From Kibdelosporangium philippinense (GTDB lineage Bacteria > Actinomycetota > Actinomycetes > Mycobacteriales > Pseudonocardiaceae): 64,000 nucleotides of DNA. The stretch lies in contig NZ_JAJVCN010000001.1 of assembly GCF_021390435.2 (NCBI RefSeq), positions 1 to 64,000 on the forward strand. The letters are read 5' to 3'. The position numbers and the translations under genes are program-made. Under the pieces are notes generated by a model. The model did no database searches, was not told the DNA's origin, and saw only the letters and a list, made by a program, of their open reading frames with translations. Each line of letters starts with the position of its first letter. Positions within the stretch are counted from its first letter, which is position 1. Shown in pieces: positions 1-9,990 of the stretch.

Positions 1-154
1 GCTGGAATGGTGGACACGGTGTGCTGGAATGGTGGACACGGTGTGCTGGAATGGTGGACACGGTGTGCTGGAATGGTGGACACGGTGTGCTGGAATGGTG
101 GACACGGTGTGCTGGAACGGTCAACACACCATGCTGGAATGGTGGGCACGGCAT
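1..154. repeat. 22-bp tandem repeat, seven units
   Basis: Units begin at 1, 23, 45, 67, 89, 111 and 133. The first five are essentially identical (GCTGGAATGG...CACGGTGT). The last two are diverged: the 111 unit holds TCAACACACCATG running into the next unit, and the 133 unit carries two or three changes. The array probably continues to the left of the window. There is no spacer between units, so it is not CRISPR. It lies 25 bp beyond the stop of the hydrolase gene and has no convincing reading frame of its own. The diverged units resemble a repeat near 51.1-51.5 kb. Confidence 0.95.
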
Positions 155-179
155 GGGGTGGGCGTGCTTGAGGGTGGGG

Positions 180-983
180 TTAGGTGCGGGGGATGAGGGG
201 GTTGCGGCGGACGTCGGACCATGCGGGGGATGTGCATAGGCCGCATGTGGTGTCTGAGCCTAGGAATTCGGAGCGGGCTTGGGGGTCGTCGGCGAGCCAG
301 AGGCGGAACCATGCGGTCGTTGCCCCGCGGTATCCGCCGCCATTGCCGGTGGGTGTGGTGTGGGTGGCGCCAGCGAGCTCGCCATACACGGCAGGGATGT
401 GGGTTGCTGCGTTGTACCGGGGAAGCACCAGGAGCAAGGGGAGGACGACGACGTCGAGTTGGCCGCTGAGGATGAACATGGGGCTGTGCAAAGCTTCGAT
501 GCCGCCAAGGGGACCCGGTTGGATGGGCACGGTTGTCCGGATGCGAGGGTCGGCACCGGCGGCGATGGCCCCGCCGCCGCCCTGTGAATGCCCGCTCGCG
601 CCAATCCGGTTCAAGTCGACATGCCCGAAGTACAGACTGCCGGGACGGCTGTCCTCGGCGGTCAGGTACGTGATTCCGGCCAGCATCTCCTTGCCGGACC
701 CGGAGTTAGGGGTGTTGGCCGCGGCGACGATGAAGCCGTAAGAGGCCCAGTGCTGTAACAAACCCGCGTACAGCGAAGGGGCTGCGCCTGTGCCGTTGCC
801 CCAGATGATCACGGGGTGCCGTTGGGTCAGAGGGGATGGACGGTAGATGGTGTGCGTGGCCGTGGCCTCTGAGGTCACGGCGTGCGGGCCAGGGGCGGCC
901 CAGTCGACGGCAGAAGGTGCCGCGACAGCAGGGAGCGCACCCCACAACAGGAGCGCGAGGAGCAGGGAGACTACGCGGGTCAT
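180..983 (-). CDS. Secreted alpha/beta hydrolase
   Basis: A 267-residue exported hydrolase. Residues 1-22 form a Sec signal peptide (MTRVV followed by a leucine-rich core, ending AVAA). The nucleophile motif is GHSQG with Ser133; Asp177 (GQLDVV) and His208 (GATHT) complete a plausible catalytic triad. Cys247 and Cys250 near the C-terminus could form a disulphide. The fold resembles the chlorophyllase/lipase-like and polyester-hydrolase-like branch of the superfamily; the substrate cannot be read from sequence. The start ATG lies only about 20 bp from the left end of the IS256 element, so the native promoter was probably displaced by the insertion. Confidence 0.85.
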   Translation of the reverse strand: MTRVVSLLLALLLWGALPAVAAPSAVDWAAPGPHAVTSEATATHTIYRPSPLTQRHPVIIWGNGTGAAPSLYAGLLQHWASYGFIVAAANTPNSGSGKEMLAGITYLTAEDSRPGSLYFGHVDLNRIGASGHSQGGGGAIAAGADPRIRTTVPIQPGPLGGIEALHSPMFILSGQLDVVVLPLLLVLPRYNAATHIPAVYGELAGATHTTPTGNGGGYRGATTAWFRLWLADDPQARSEFLGSDTTCGLCTSPAWSDVRRNPLIPRT

Positions 984-1003
984 ATCTCAAGAGTGCCGCG
1001 AGT

Positions 1004-1036
1004 GCGAGCGTGTCAGATGGTCTGTGTATGAGATCA
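1004..1036 (+). repeat. IS left inverted repeat
   Basis: Left end of the IS256-type element. It pairs imperfectly with the reverse complement of 2411-2443. Shared blocks in order are GCGAGC, TGTCA, TCTGTGTA and GATC. Confidence 0.8.
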
Positions 1037-1057
1037 ACTTGTTGAAGGAGTACACAG

Positions 1058-2401
1058 GTGACCGTGACTGATGATCAGCTGCCGCCGGCTCGTCAGGCGA
1101 TCAACGAGATGATCGATGCCGGGCTGTTGGACGATGTGATGTCCAAGGTGGACCAGGAAGGTCTGGCGCTGACCGGGACGGGCGGGTTTCTGCCCGAGCT
1201 GGTCAAAGCCGTGCTGGAGCGTGGGTTGCAGGGCGAGATGACCGGGCATCTCGGTTATGAGAAAGGCGATCCGGCCGGGCGCGGTTCGGGCAACTCCCGC
1301 AACGGCTCAAGCGGCAAAACCCTGTCCACCGAGGTCGGTGACATCGATCTGAGCGTGCCGCGGGACCGGGCCGGGAGCTTCGAGCCCCGTCTGGTGCCCA
1401 AGGGCTCGCGACGGGCCGGCGGTCTGGACGACATGATCATCTCGTTGTATGCGGGTGGGATGACCGTGCGCGATATCCAGCATCACCTGGCTCGCACGCT
1501 GGGCACGGAGCTGTCGCACGACACCATCTCCACCATCACCGACGCGGTGCTGGAGGAGGTCAAGGCCTGGCAGAGCAGGCCGTTGGAGGAGATCTATCCG
1601 ATCATCTACATGGACGCGCTGGTGGTGAAGGTCCGCGATGGCCATCAGGTGCGCAACAAGGCCGCGCACATCGCCATCGGCGTGGATCTCGACGGCGTGA
1701 AACACGTGCTCGGGATCTGAGTGCAGGCCACGGAGGGCGCGAAGTTCTGGGCCGGGGTCTGCGCGGAGTTGCGTAACCGTGGGGTGCGCGACGTGCTGAT
1801 CGTGTGCTGTGACGGGCTGACCGGGTTTCCCGAGGCGATCGAGGCGACCTGGCCGCAGACCACGGTGCAGACCTGCACCGTGCATTTGATCCGGGCGGCG
1901 ATGCGGTTTGTGTCCTATCAGGACCGCAAAAAGGTCGCCGCGGCGTTGAAACCGATCTATACCGCGCCGACCGTCGATGCCGCGCAGGTCGAGTTGGCCG
2001 ATTTCGCCACCTCGGAGCTCGGCCGCAAGTATCCGGCGACGGTGTTGACGTGGGAGAACGCGTGGGACCGATTCGTGCCGTTCCTGGCGTTCCCGCCGGA
2101 GCTCCGCAAGATCATCTACACCACGAACGCGATCGAGTCGTTGAACTACCAGCTCCGCAAGATCATCAAGAACCGGGGGCATTTCCCGACCGATGACGCG
2201 GTGATCAAACTGTTGTGGCTGGCCATCCGCGACATCGAGGACAAACGCGCCCGGCAACGCCAGAAAGAGAAAGGCAAGCCCCGAGACCAACGCAAAGCCC
2301 CCGCACGGCTCGTCGAGGGAGCAACAGTCAGCGGCTGGAAACAAGCCCTCGGCGCCCTTGTGCTGCACTACCCCGACCGGCTAACCCACCACATCAACTA
2401 A
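1058..2401 (+). pseudogene. IS256 transposase with in-frame stop
   Basis: A full-length IS256-type DDE transposase frame (about 447 codons) broken by one TGA at 1718-1720. Both halves are in the same frame. The codon lies between VLGI and VQATEGAKFW, where relatives have tryptophan (VLGLW), so a single TGG-to-TGA change explains the break. The GTG start at 1058 has AAGGAG 8 bp upstream. The catalytic residues lie in YMDAL (first Asp), CCDGLTGFP (second Asp) and NAIESLN (Glu). The first two fall on opposite sides of the stop. Without read-through the transposase should be inactive, although the GTG directly after the stop could restart a useless C-terminal half. Confidence 0.92.
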
Positions 2402-2410
2402 CCCAATTTA

Positions 2411-2443
2411 CGATCACTTACACAGAAAACTTGACAAGCTCGC
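2411..2443 (-). repeat. IS right inverted repeat
   Basis: Right end of the element, starting 9 bp after the transposase stop. Its reverse complement matches the left end at 1004-1036 with several mismatches. The base after it begins GAGTGCC, which also occurs left of the element. Confidence 0.8.
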
Positions 2444-2462
2444 GAGTGCCTGTCAAAGAACA

Positions 2463-3242
2463 TCACTCAATCGGGCGGCGTTTGGGGACGACCACCTGTG
2501 TCCCGTCGGGGCTTTCCACCACGACCAACCGCGCACAATAGTGCTGCTCCAGCACCGAAGCATCCAACACGGCAGAAGCATCCCCAGAAGCCACAACGGT
2601 TCCACGGTCCATGAGCAACAGCCGGTCCGCGTACTGCCCAGCCAGAGTCAGGTCGTGCAAAGTGGAGATGACGGTAGTCCCATCCTCGGTACGCAACCGG
2701 TCAACCAAATCCAGCAAGGCCTGCGCGTGCCCGATGTCCAAACCGGTCGTCGGCTCGTCCAGCAACAAAACTCCGGTCTGCTGCGCCAAAACCCGGGCCA
2801 GCACGGCCCGCTGGCGCTCCCCGCCCGAAAGCGTCCGAAGCAACCGCCCAGCCAGAGTAGACAAGTCCAACCGAGCCAGAACCTGGGAGACCACGTCCAG
2901 ATCCCGAGCACCCTCCCGAGCCAGAGCGCCCAAATGCGGAGTACGCCCAAGCAAAGCGTAAGACGTAACCGACAACCCCTCAGGCAGCAAAGGAACCTGA
3001 GGCGCATAACCAAGAGCCCGCGCCCGCGAGCGAGCGTCCAACTCGGAAACCGGCCGGCCATCAAGCAGAACCGAGCCCGAGTGCGGAACGAGCCCTGCGA
3101 TGGACTTGAGCAAAGTGGACTTCCCGGCGCCGTTGGGCCCGATGATGGCCAGCCAGCTACCCCGGGGAACCGAAACCGAGACGTCGGAAACGACGGTTTT
3201 CCCCCGATACCCAGCCGAAACCCCCATCAGCTCAAGCATCAC
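2463..3242 (-). CDS. ABC importer ATPase (FecE/BtuD type)
   Basis: ATP-binding subunit of a metal-chelate importer, 259 residues, the usual size for the family. Walker A is GPNGAGKST (residues 35-43), the signature is LSGGERQR, Walker B is LLLDEPTTGLD, and the H-loop is STLHD. All motifs are intact. The gene overlaps the permease stop by 4 bp at 3239-3242, so the two are translationally coupled. It is the last gene of a binding protein-permease-ATPase operon read leftwards. Its 3' end lies 19 bp from the IS element, with no clear terminator between. Confidence 0.93.
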   Translation of the reverse strand: MMLELMGVSAGYRGKTVVSDVSVSVPRGSWLAIIGPNGAGKSTLLKSIAGLVPHSGSVLLDGRPVSELDARSRARALGYAPQVPLLPEGLSVTSYALLGRTPHLGALAREGARDLDVVSQVLARLDLSTLAGRLLRTLSGGERQRAVLARVLAQQTGVLLLDEPTTGLDIGHAQALLDLVDRLRTEDGTTVISTLHDLTLAGQYADRLLLMDRGTVVASGDASAVLDASVLEQHYCARLVVVESPDGTQVVVPKRRPIE

Positions 3243-4303
3243 CGGCCCGCCCTGTTCATCCGAAGCACCAGCAAGAAGAACGGCGCGCCAGTGAAAGCGG
3301 TGATCACGCCGATCGGCAACTCGGCTGGCGCGAGGACAGTACGGGCGATCTCATCGGCCACGATCAAAAATGTAGCTCCACCAAGGAAAGAAAGCGGAAC
3401 CACGACCCGATAACTGGCCCCGGCAAGCAACCGGACGATGTGCGGCACGACGATCCCAACGAACCCGATCAACCCACCAACAGACACAGCCGCTGCGGTA
3501 GCCAAAGAAGCCGCGCCCAGTACGAGCAACCGAACCCGAGCCGGACGAATCCCAAGCGAAGCCGCCTCCTCATCACCCACGGCAAGCACATCAAGCAGCC
3601 GCGCACACAAGCACAGCACCACACTCGTCACAGCGATGTAAGGCAGTGTCAGCAGAACCTCACGCCACCCGGTGGTGTTCAACCCGCCCAGCATCCACGA
3701 GTAAACCCGCTGAATGGTGTCAATGTTCGCCTGCTGAACAAAAGTCTGCACGGCCGTCAGGAACGAAGCCACAGCCACTCCGGCGAGCAGCAACGTGGCC
3801 GGACCCCGTCCGGCGGACTCACTCAAAACCCAGGAAAGCCCAACCCCGCCAAGCGCCCCAGCGAAAGCCGCCAACGGCAGAGCAAACCCCCAAGAAGGAG
3901 CACTCACCACGATGATGGTCGCCCCCAACCCCGCCCCAGCCGCGGCCCCAAGCAAGTAGGGATCGGCCAACGGATTGCGAAACACCCCTTGAAAAGCCGC
4001 ACCCGAGATCGCCAAAGCCCCGCCGACCAAAGCCGCAAGCACAACCCGAGGAGCCCGCAAGTACCACAGGATCGCCGCCTCACGAGAAGACAGCGGCGAA
4101 ACGCCACCGGTCACCTGCGCCCAAATCTCCTGCAGCACGCGGCTGTAGCCGAGGCTGGAAGCGCCGAGCAACAGCGACCCCAAAGCGGCGAGTACCAGCA
4201 GAACCAGTGACAGGGCCAGCGCTCGGCCAGACAGTCTCAGGCCGCCGCTCGTTTCACCGCGGCGGAAACCTGCTCGACCAGCGTGACGATCCGTGGCCCC
4301 CAA
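3239..4303 (-). CDS. ABC importer permease (FecCD/BtuC type)
   Basis: Integral membrane subunit of the FecCD family with about ten hydrophobic segments. It forms the channel for the siderophore, haem or cobalamin substrate. The N-terminus is uncertain. Homology begins near LSGRALALSLV, immediately after the binding protein's stop at 4237. A CTG at 4240 would give a tight CTGA overlap and 333 residues, the usual length. The nearest standard start upstream is TTG at 4303, which overlaps the binding protein; ATG at 4411 would add a charged stretch that looks like out-of-frame translation. The coordinates given use the TTG, and only the 3' end is firm. Confidence 0.85.
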   Translation of the reverse strand: MGATDRHAGRAGFRRGETSGGLRLSGRALALSLVLLVLAALGSLLLGASSLGYSRVLQEIWAQVTGGVSPLSSREAAILWYLRAPRVVLAALVGGALAISGAAFQGVFRNPLADPYLLGAAAGAGLGATIIVVSAPSWGFALPLAAFAGALGGVGLSWVLSESAGRGPATLLLAGVAVASFLTAVQTFVQQANIDTIQRVYSWMLGGLNTTGWREVLLTLPYIAVTSVVLCLCARLLDVLAVGDEEAASLGIRPARVRLLVLGAASLATAAAVSVGGLIGFVGIVVPHIVRLLAGASYRVVVPLSFLGGATFLIVADEIARTVLAPAELPIGVITAFTGAPFFLLVLRMNRAGR

Positions 4304-5172
4304 CGTGAGGCGATGTCGTCGTCCAGCGCCACGATGTTGTTGCGCTGCACCGCTGTCAGCGTCGACCACTGTGGCCTTGCTCGGACGGTTTCGACGGTCT
4401 GGGCGCAGCATTTGGTGTCCGATAGGAAGATCAGGTCGGGGTTGGCCTGGAACAGCGCCTGCTCCCCGAGTTGCGGGAATCCGCCAGCGGCAGGGGTGTC
4501 GGCCGGGTCAGCCACGTTCTGCAGGCCGAACAACGCGTAGACCCGCCCGATGAACGTGGCCGATGTCGCGGAGAACAGGTCCGGCCCGAGTTCGTGGTAG
4601 TACTTCAACGGTTTCGCCGGTGTCGCGTCCACCACCCGCTTGATGTCGTCACGGGCTTTCCGCACCACGTCATCGGCCTGCGTGATTTGGCCGGTCGCCT
4701 TGCCGAGCAGTGTCCACTGTGCATACGCGTCGTCCAGCGTCTTGGCGGTTGGCAACAGCAGCACCGGGATCTTCACCGCGGCCAGGCCGCCGACCACGTC
4801 GTTCAGGTCGGCCGCGACCACGACCAGATCGGGGTTCTGCTGGGTGATCGCCTCGACATTCGGCTTGAAGCCGGACAATTGGGTACGCGGGGCCTCAGCC
4901 GGATATGTCGACTGGTCGTCCACAGCGGCCACTTGCTTGCCCGCGCCGATGGCGAACAGGACTTCGGTTGCCGTAGGGCTAAGCGACACGATCCGGCTCG
5001 GCTGGCGTTCGATCACGACTTGCTTGCCGTCCGGCGCGCTGAGGGTCACCGGGAACGCGGCTTGCGGCGGCGCGGGCGAGGAGGCCGGTTGCTCTCTGGT
5101 AGCGCAGGAGACCAGCGCAAACACGCTCAGTAGCGACAGCAGCAGCGCCGTTACCCGGCGTCCAGAGCTCAT
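4237..5172 (-). CDS. ABC substrate-binding lipoprotein (BtuF/FepB-like)
   Basis: Extracellular binding lipoprotein of about 311 residues, first gene of the importer operon. From the ATG at 5172 it has a basic n-region, a hydrophobic stretch and a lipobox LVSC with Cys23. The mature protein holds the helical-backbone fold typical of metal-chelate binders: SLSPTATEVLFAIGAG near the start, then DDQSTYPAEA and NPDLVVVAADL. The STYPAEA region resembles cobalamin binders, but haem or siderophore is equally possible. No cobalamin riboswitch was recognised upstream. A longer frame to 5283 exists but would bury the signal peptide internally, so 5172 is preferred. Confidence 0.9.
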   Translation of the reverse strand: MSSGRRVTALLLSLLSVFALVSCATREQPASSPAPPQAAFPVTLSAPDGKQVVIERQPSRIVSLSPTATEVLFAIGAGKQVAAVDDQSTYPAEAPRTQLSGFKPNVEAITQQNPDLVVVAADLNDVVGGLAAVKIPVLLLPTAKTLDDAYAQWTLLGKATGQITQADDVVRKARDDIKRVVDATPAKPLKYYHELGPDLFSATSATFIGRVYALFGLQNVADPADTPAAGGFPQLGEQALFQANPDLIFLSDTKCCAQTVETVRARPQWSTLTAVQRNNIVALDDDIASRWGPRIVTLVEQVSAAVKRAAA

Positions 5173-5227
5173 TGCGAGCACGCTACCAGGTAGTTTGCCG
5201 TATTTCGCGGTAACCCGTACGTCGGTT

Positions 5228-5238
5228 ATGCTTAGCAT
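5228..5238. promoter_or_regulatory. Short palindrome in importer/gltB intergenic region
   Basis: ATGCTTAGCAT is a perfect 11-bp inverted repeat 56 bp upstream of the binding-protein start. It lies in the divergent region between the importer and gltB. It resembles half of an iron-box (IdeR/DmdR) only weakly, so an operator role is a guess. Confidence 0.25.
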
Positions 5239-5436
5239 GTCGAACGAAGTCCAGCCTGACCGGCGCACTATCGTTGTGATCAATCGAATCGTTACCTAGG
5301 CCGACGGATTTCACTCCACAAGAGTGTTTTTTACGTTTCGCGGCTGTTAAGGTCACGTCAACAAAGCGGGCCATCGGCGTCCCGCGCCCAGAAGAAGGAA
5401 ACACCTGAGCGCGAGGACGACGAGGGAGGTCTGCTC

Positions 5437-8400
5437 ATGATCTTCTCCGCCATCCCGGGTTCCCAAGGACTGTACGACCCCACCACCGAGCAAGATTCCT
5501 GCGGTGTCGCGATGGTTGCCGACATTCTCGGCCGCCGGTCGCACGGCATCGTCTCGGATGGGCTGACAGCACTGGCGAACCTGGAGCACCGTGGTGCGGC
5601 CGGGGCGGAACCGACCAGCGGCGACGGCGCCGGCATCCTGGTCCAGCTGCCCGACCGGTTGCTGCGGGCGGTGGCCGGCATCGAGTTGCCGGAGGCGGGT
5701 GAGTACGCGGCCGGGATCGCTTTCCTGCCCGCGGAACCAAGCGAGCGAACCGCGGCGATGGAGCTGATCGGACGCATTGCCGCCGAAGAGAACTTGACCG
5801 TCTTGGGCTGGCGCGACGTGCCGATCGCGCCGGACGCGGCGGATGTGGGCCCGACGGCGCGGTCGGTGATGCCCCACTTCGGGATGCTGTTCGTTGCCGG
5901 GCAAGAGGATGCGGGCGGCCGCGTGCCGACCGGCATCGACCTCGACCGGCTGGCGTTCTGCCTGCGCAAGCGCGCCGAGCACGAGAGCAGGGCGGCCGGG
6001 TGTGGCGTGTACTTCGCCTCGCTGTCGGCGCGCACGATCGTCTACAAGGGAATGCTCACCACCGAGCAGCTGCCCAAGTTCTTCACCGACTTGCGGGACG
6101 ATCGGCTGGAAAGCGCGATCGCCTTGGTGCACAGCCGGTTTTCCACCAACACGTTCCCGTCGTGGCCGCTGGCGCACCCGTTCCGGTTCGTCGCGCACAA
6201 CGGTGAGATCAACACGGTCCGGGGTAACCGGAACCGAATGCGGGCGCGTGAGGCGCTGTTGGAGTCGGACCTGATCGGGGGCGACCTGACCAGGCTGTAC
6301 CCGATCATCGACCCGGACGGCTCGGACTCCGCGTCCTTCGACGAGGTCCTCGAGCTTTTGCATCTGGGTGGCCGCAGCCTGCCGCACGCGGTGCTGATGA
6401 TGATCCCGGAGGCGTGGGAGAACCACGCCACAATGGACAGTGCGCGCCGCGCGTTCTACCAGTTCCACGCCAGCGTGATGGAGCCGTGGGACGGCCCGGC
6501 CTGTGTGACGTTCACCGACGGCTCGCTCGTTGGCGCTGTGCTGGACCGCAACGGCCTGCGGCCCGCGCGCTGGTGGCGTACTGCGGACGACCGGGTTGTG
6601 CTCGCCAGTGAGACCGGTGTGCTGGACGTGCCGCCGGACCAGATCGTGGCCAAGGGCCGGTTGCAGCCGGGCCGGATGTTCCTTGTGGACACTGAGGCCG
6701 GCCGGATCGTCGGCGATAACGAGATCAAGTCCGAGCTGGCGAACGAGCTGCCGTACGACGAGTGGCTGCACGCGGGGTTGCTTGAGCTCTCCGACCTGCC
6801 CAACCGTGAGCACGTGGTGCAGACGCACGAGTCGGTGCTGCGCCGCCAGCTGACCTTCGGCTACACCGAGGAAGAGCTGAAGATCCTGCTCACCCCGATG
6901 TCGGTCAAGGGCGCGGAGCCGATCGGCTCGATGGGCACCGACACGCCACCGGCCGCGCTGTCCAAGCGGCCACGGCTGCTCTACGACTACTTCAAGCAGA
7001 ACTTCGCCCAGGTCACCAACCCGCCGCTGGACGCGATCCGGGAAGAGCTGGTCACCTCGATGGCCAGGATCATGGGCCCCGAGCAGAACCTGCTCGACCC
7101 CGGTCCGCGCACCTGCAGGCACATCCAGCTGAAGTATCCGGTCATCGACAACGATGAACTGGCCAAGCTGATCCACATCAACGACGATGGGGATCTGCCT
7201 GGCTTCGCCTGCACTGTCCTGTCCGGACTGTACGAAGTGGACGGCGGCGGCAAGGCGCTCGAGGCCGCGATCGAGCGGGTGCGCCGCGAGGCGTCCGAGG
7301 CGATCGCCGCTGGTGCCCGCACGCTCGTGTTGTCGGACCGTGACTCCGACCACCGGATGGCCCCGATCCCGTCCCTGCTCTTGGTTTCCGCGGTGCACCA
7401 CCACTTGGTGCGCACGAAGGAGCGCCTGCGGGTCGCGCTGGTGGTGGAGAGCGGCGACGCCCGCGAGGTGCACCACATCGCGCTGCTGCTTGGTTATGGT
7501 GCTGCCGCGGTCAACCCGTACCTGGCATTCGAGTCCATTGAGGACCTGATCAGCGGTGGCGCGATCACCGGCATCGAGCCGCGCAAAGCCGTTCGCAACT
7601 ACGTCAACGCGCTCGTCAAGGGCGTGCTGAAGATCATGTCCAAGATGGGCATCTCGACCGTGGGCGCGTACACCGCCGCCCAGGTCTTCGAGGCTTTCGG
7701 TCTGGCCAACGACGTCCTGGCCGAATACTTCACCGGCACGTCCTCCAAGCTCGGCGGCGTCGGGCTGGAAGTCATCGCCGAAGAGGCGGCGCAGCGGCAC
7801 CGCCGTGCCCACCCGGAGAACCCGACCGACCGGGTGCACCGGCGGCTGGAGAGCGGCGGCGAGTACGCCTACCGCCGCGAGGGCGAGCTGCACCTGTTCA
7901 CGCCGGAGACCGTGTTCCTGTTGCAGCACGCGACAAAGACCGGTCGCGAGGACGTGTACCGCGAGTACGTCAGCGAGGTCGAGCGCCTCAACCGTGAGGG
8001 TGGCGCGCTGCGTGGCTTGTTCAAGCTGCGTAAGGGCGAGCGCCAGCCGATTCCGTTGCACGAGGTGGAGCCGATCGAGGCGATCCTCAAGCGGTTCAAC
8101 ACCGGTGCCATGTCGTACGGCTCGATTTCCGCCGAGGCGCACGAAACCCTGGCTATCGCGATGAACCGGATCGGTGGCCGGTCCAACACCGGTGAGGGCG
8201 GCGAGGACGCGCAGCGCCTATACGACCCCGAGCGCAGGTCGGCCATCAAGCAGGTCGCAAGTGGACGGTTCGGCGTCACCAGCGAGTACCTGGTGAACGC
8301 GGACGACATCCAGATCAAGATGGCGCAGGGTGCGAAGCCTGGTGAGGGTGGCCAGCTGCCGCCGAACAAGGTGTATCCGTGGATCGCCCGCACGCGGCAC

Positions 8401-9990
8401 TCGACCGCGGGCGTCGGGCTGATTTCCCCGCCGCCGCACCACGACATCTACTCGATCGAGGATCTGGCCCAGCTGATCCACGACCTGAAGAACGCCAACG
8501 AGCGGGCCAGGATCCACGTCAAGCTCGTCAGCGAGCTGGGTGTTGGCACGGTCGCGGCCGGTGTCGCCAAGGCGCACGCGGACGTGGTGCTGATCTCCGG
8601 CCATGACGGCGGAACCGGTGCCTCGCCGCTGAACTCGTTGAAGCACGCCGGAACGCCGTGGGAGATCGGCCTCGCCGAGACCCATCAGACGTTGATGCTC
8701 AACGGTTTGCGTGACCGGATCACCGTTCAGGTGGACGGCGCGATGAAGACCGGGCGGGACGTGGTGATCGCCGCGCTGCTCGGTGCCGAGGAGTTCGGCT
8801 TCGCCACAGCGCCGCTCATTGTCGAGGGTTGCGTGATGATGCGGGTCTGCCACCTGGACACCTGTCCGGTCGGCATCGCCACGCAGAACCCGGTGCTGCG
8901 CAAGCGGTACACCGGCAAGGCCGAGCATGTGGTGAACTACTTCCACTTCATCGCGAACGAAGTCCGCGAGCTGTTGGCAGAGCTGGGTTTCCGGACCATC
9001 GACGAGGCTGTCGGCCACGCCGAGATGCTGGACATCGACGACGCCGTGGAGCATTGGAAGGCCAGTGGCCTCGACCTCAAGCCAGTCTTCGAGGTCCCGG
9101 CGCACACGTACAACAACGCTCCCCGCAAGGTCCGCGAGCAGGATCACGGTCTGGCGCACGCGCTCGACCGGACCCTGATCCAGCTTTCCGAAGCGGCCCT
9201 GGAAGACGCGCACCCGGTGAAGCTGGAACTGCCGGTGCGCAACGTGAACCGGACGGTCGGCACGCTGCTTGGCTCCGAGGTCACGAGGCGCTACGGCGGC
9301 GATGGCCTGCCGGAGGACACGATCAACGTGACGCTGACCGGTTCGGCCGGTCAGTCGCTCGGTGCGTTCCTGCCGCGCGGGATCACGCTCGATCTCGTCG
9401 GCGACGCGAACGACTATGTCGGCAAAGGCTTGTCCGGTGGGCGAATTGTCGTCCGTCCACACGCGAGTGCGCCGTTTGCCGCTGAGGCGCAGGTGATCGC
9501 GGGCAACGTGATCGGCTATGGCGCCACCTCGGGCGAAATCTATCTGCGCGGACGGGTCGGCGAACGGTTCGGTGTGCGCAACTCGGGCGCGGTGATCGTC
9601 GCCGAAGGCGTCGGCGATCACGCGTTCGAGTACATGACCGGTGGACGGGCCGTTGTGCTCGGCCCGACCGGCCGAAACCTGGCCGCTGGCATGTCCGGCG
9701 GTGTCGCGTACGTGCTCGATCTGCAGCCCGCCTTGGTCAACGCCGAGATGGTCGATCTGCAGCGGCTCAACGCGGACGATCTGAATTGGTTGCGCACCAC
9801 GGTGAGCCGCCACCACCAGTTGACCGGTTCGGCCGTCGCGGCTTCGCTGCTCGGCGACTGGACCCGGCGCTCGGTGTCGTTCACCAAGGTGATGCCGCGG
9901 GACTACCAGCGAGTCCTTGAGGCGATGCGACTTGCCAGGGCCGAAGGCCGTGACGTCGACGAGGCAGTGATGGAGGCGTCCCGTGGCTGA
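5437..9990 (+). CDS. gltB: Glutamate synthase large subunit
   Basis: Alpha subunit of NADPH-dependent glutamate synthase, 1517 residues, normal length. It transfers the glutamine amide to 2-oxoglutarate in nitrogen assimilation. The class-II amidotransferase domain starts at Cys22 (QDSCGVAMV), implying removal of a 21-residue propeptide. A central domain follows, then the FMN-binding synthase domain containing the cluster cysteines in [15 protein letters not shown], and a C-terminal beta-helix domain rich in GxG repeats. gltD overlaps its last 8 bp. The 264-bp upstream region is shared with the divergent importer; a possible -10-like TTAAGGT at about 5347 is unproven. Confidence 0.98.
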   Translation: MIFSAIPGSQGLYDPTTEQDSCGVAMVADILGRRSHGIVSDGLTALANLEHRGAAGAEPTSGDGAGILVQLPDRLLRAVAGIELPEAGEYAAGIAFLPAEPSERTAAMELIGRIAAEENLTVLGWRDVPIAPDAADVGPTARSVMPHFGMLFVAGQEDAGGRVPTGIDLDRLAFCLRKRAEHESRAAGCGVYFASLSARTIVYKGMLTTEQLPKFFTDLRDDRLESAIALVHSRFSTNTFPSWPLAHPFRFVAHNGEINTVRGNRNRMRAREALLESDLIGGDLTRLYPIIDPDGSDSASFDEVLELLHLGGRSLPHAVLMMIPEAWENHATMDSARRAFYQFHASVMEPWDGPACVTFTDGSLVGAVLDRNGLRPARWWRTADDRVVLASETGVLDVPPDQIVAKGRLQPGRMFLVDTEAGRIVGDNEIKSELANELPYDEWLHAGLLELSDLPNREHVVQTHESVLRRQLTFGYTEEELKILLTPMSVKGAEPIGSMGTDTPPAALSKRPRLLYDYFKQNFAQVTNPPLDAIREELVTSMARIMGPEQNLLDPGPRTCRHIQLKYPVIDNDELAKLIHINDDGDLPGFACTVLSGLYEVDGGGKALEAAIERVRREASEAIAAGARTLVLSDRDSDHRMAPIPSLLLVSAVHHHLVRTKERLRVALVVESGDAREVHHIALLLGYGAAAVNPYLAFESIEDLISGGAITGIEPRKAVRNYVNALVKGVLKIMSKMGISTVGAYTAAQVFEAFGLANDVLAEYFTGTSSKLGGVGLEVIAEEAAQRHRRAHPENPTDRVHRRLESGGEYAYRREGELHLFTPETVFLLQHATKTGREDVYREYVSEVERLNREGGALRGLFKLRKGERQPIPLHEVEPIEAILKRFNTGAMSYGSISAEAHETLAIAMNRIGGRSNTGEGGEDAQRLYDPERRSAIKQVASGRFGVTSEYLVNADDIQIKMAQGAKPGEGGQLPPNKVYPWIARTRHSTAGVGLISPPPHHDIYSIEDLAQLIHDLKNANERARIHVKLVSELGVGTVAAGVAKAHADVVLISGHDGGTGASPLNSLKHAGTPWEIGLAETHQTLMLNGLRDRITVQVDGAMKTGRDVVIAALLGAEEFGFATAPLIVEGCVMMRVCHLDTCPVGIATQNPVLRKRYTGKAEHVVNYFHFIANEVRELLAELGFRTIDEAVGHAEMLDIDDAVEHWKASGLDLKPVFEVPAHTYNNAPRKVREQDHGLAHALDRTLIQLSEAALEDAHPVKLELPVRNVNRTVGTLLGSEVTRRYGGDGLPEDTINVTLTGSAGQSLGAFLPRGITLDLVGDANDYVGKGLSGGRIVVRPHASAPFAAEAQVIAGNVIGYGATSGEIYLRGRVGERFGVRNSGAVIVAEGVGDHAFEYMTGGRAVVLGPTGRNLAAGMSGGVAYVLDLQPALVNAEMVDLQRLNADDLNWLRTTVSRHHQLTGSAVAASLLGDWTRRSVSFTKVMPRDYQRVLEAMRLARAEGRDVDEAVMEASRG

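Larger units (their letters stand above)
1004..2443 (+). mobile_element. IS256-family insertion sequence
   Basis: A compact element of about 1.44 kb: a single DDE transposase reading frame flanked by 33-bp imperfect terminal inverted repeats at 1004-1036 and 2411-2443, sharing GCGAGC, TGTCA, TCTGTGTA and GATC blocks. A 7-bp direct repeat GAGTGCC occurs at 991-997 and again at 2444-2450. It is a candidate target duplication, but it leaves 6 bp (GCGAGT) unexplained on the left and IS256 elements usually duplicate 8-9 bp, so the outer edge is uncertain by a few bases. The element sits between the hydrolase start and the 3' end of the ABC importer operon. Confidence 0.88.

Noticed and set aside
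1-154. CRISPR array
   Set aside because: Repeats are directly adjacent with no variable spacers and no cas gene nearby.
1718-1720. Selenocysteine or programmed read-through at TGA in the transposase
   Set aside because: Relatives have tryptophan here, and no selenocysteine stem-loop is evident; a point mutation is simpler.
5284-5436. GlnR binding site before gltB
   Set aside because: GTTAC and GATTTCAC occur, but the spacing and bases do not fit the GlnR consensus well enough to claim.
5173-5436. Cobalamin riboswitch upstream of the importer
   Set aside because: No B12-box-like conserved segment could be found in either orientation.
5353-8142. Very long open frame antisense to gltB
   Set aside because: It is the mirror frame of a GC-rich coding gene, with composition-biased Arg/His/Gln residues and no motif; gltB is certain on the other strand.
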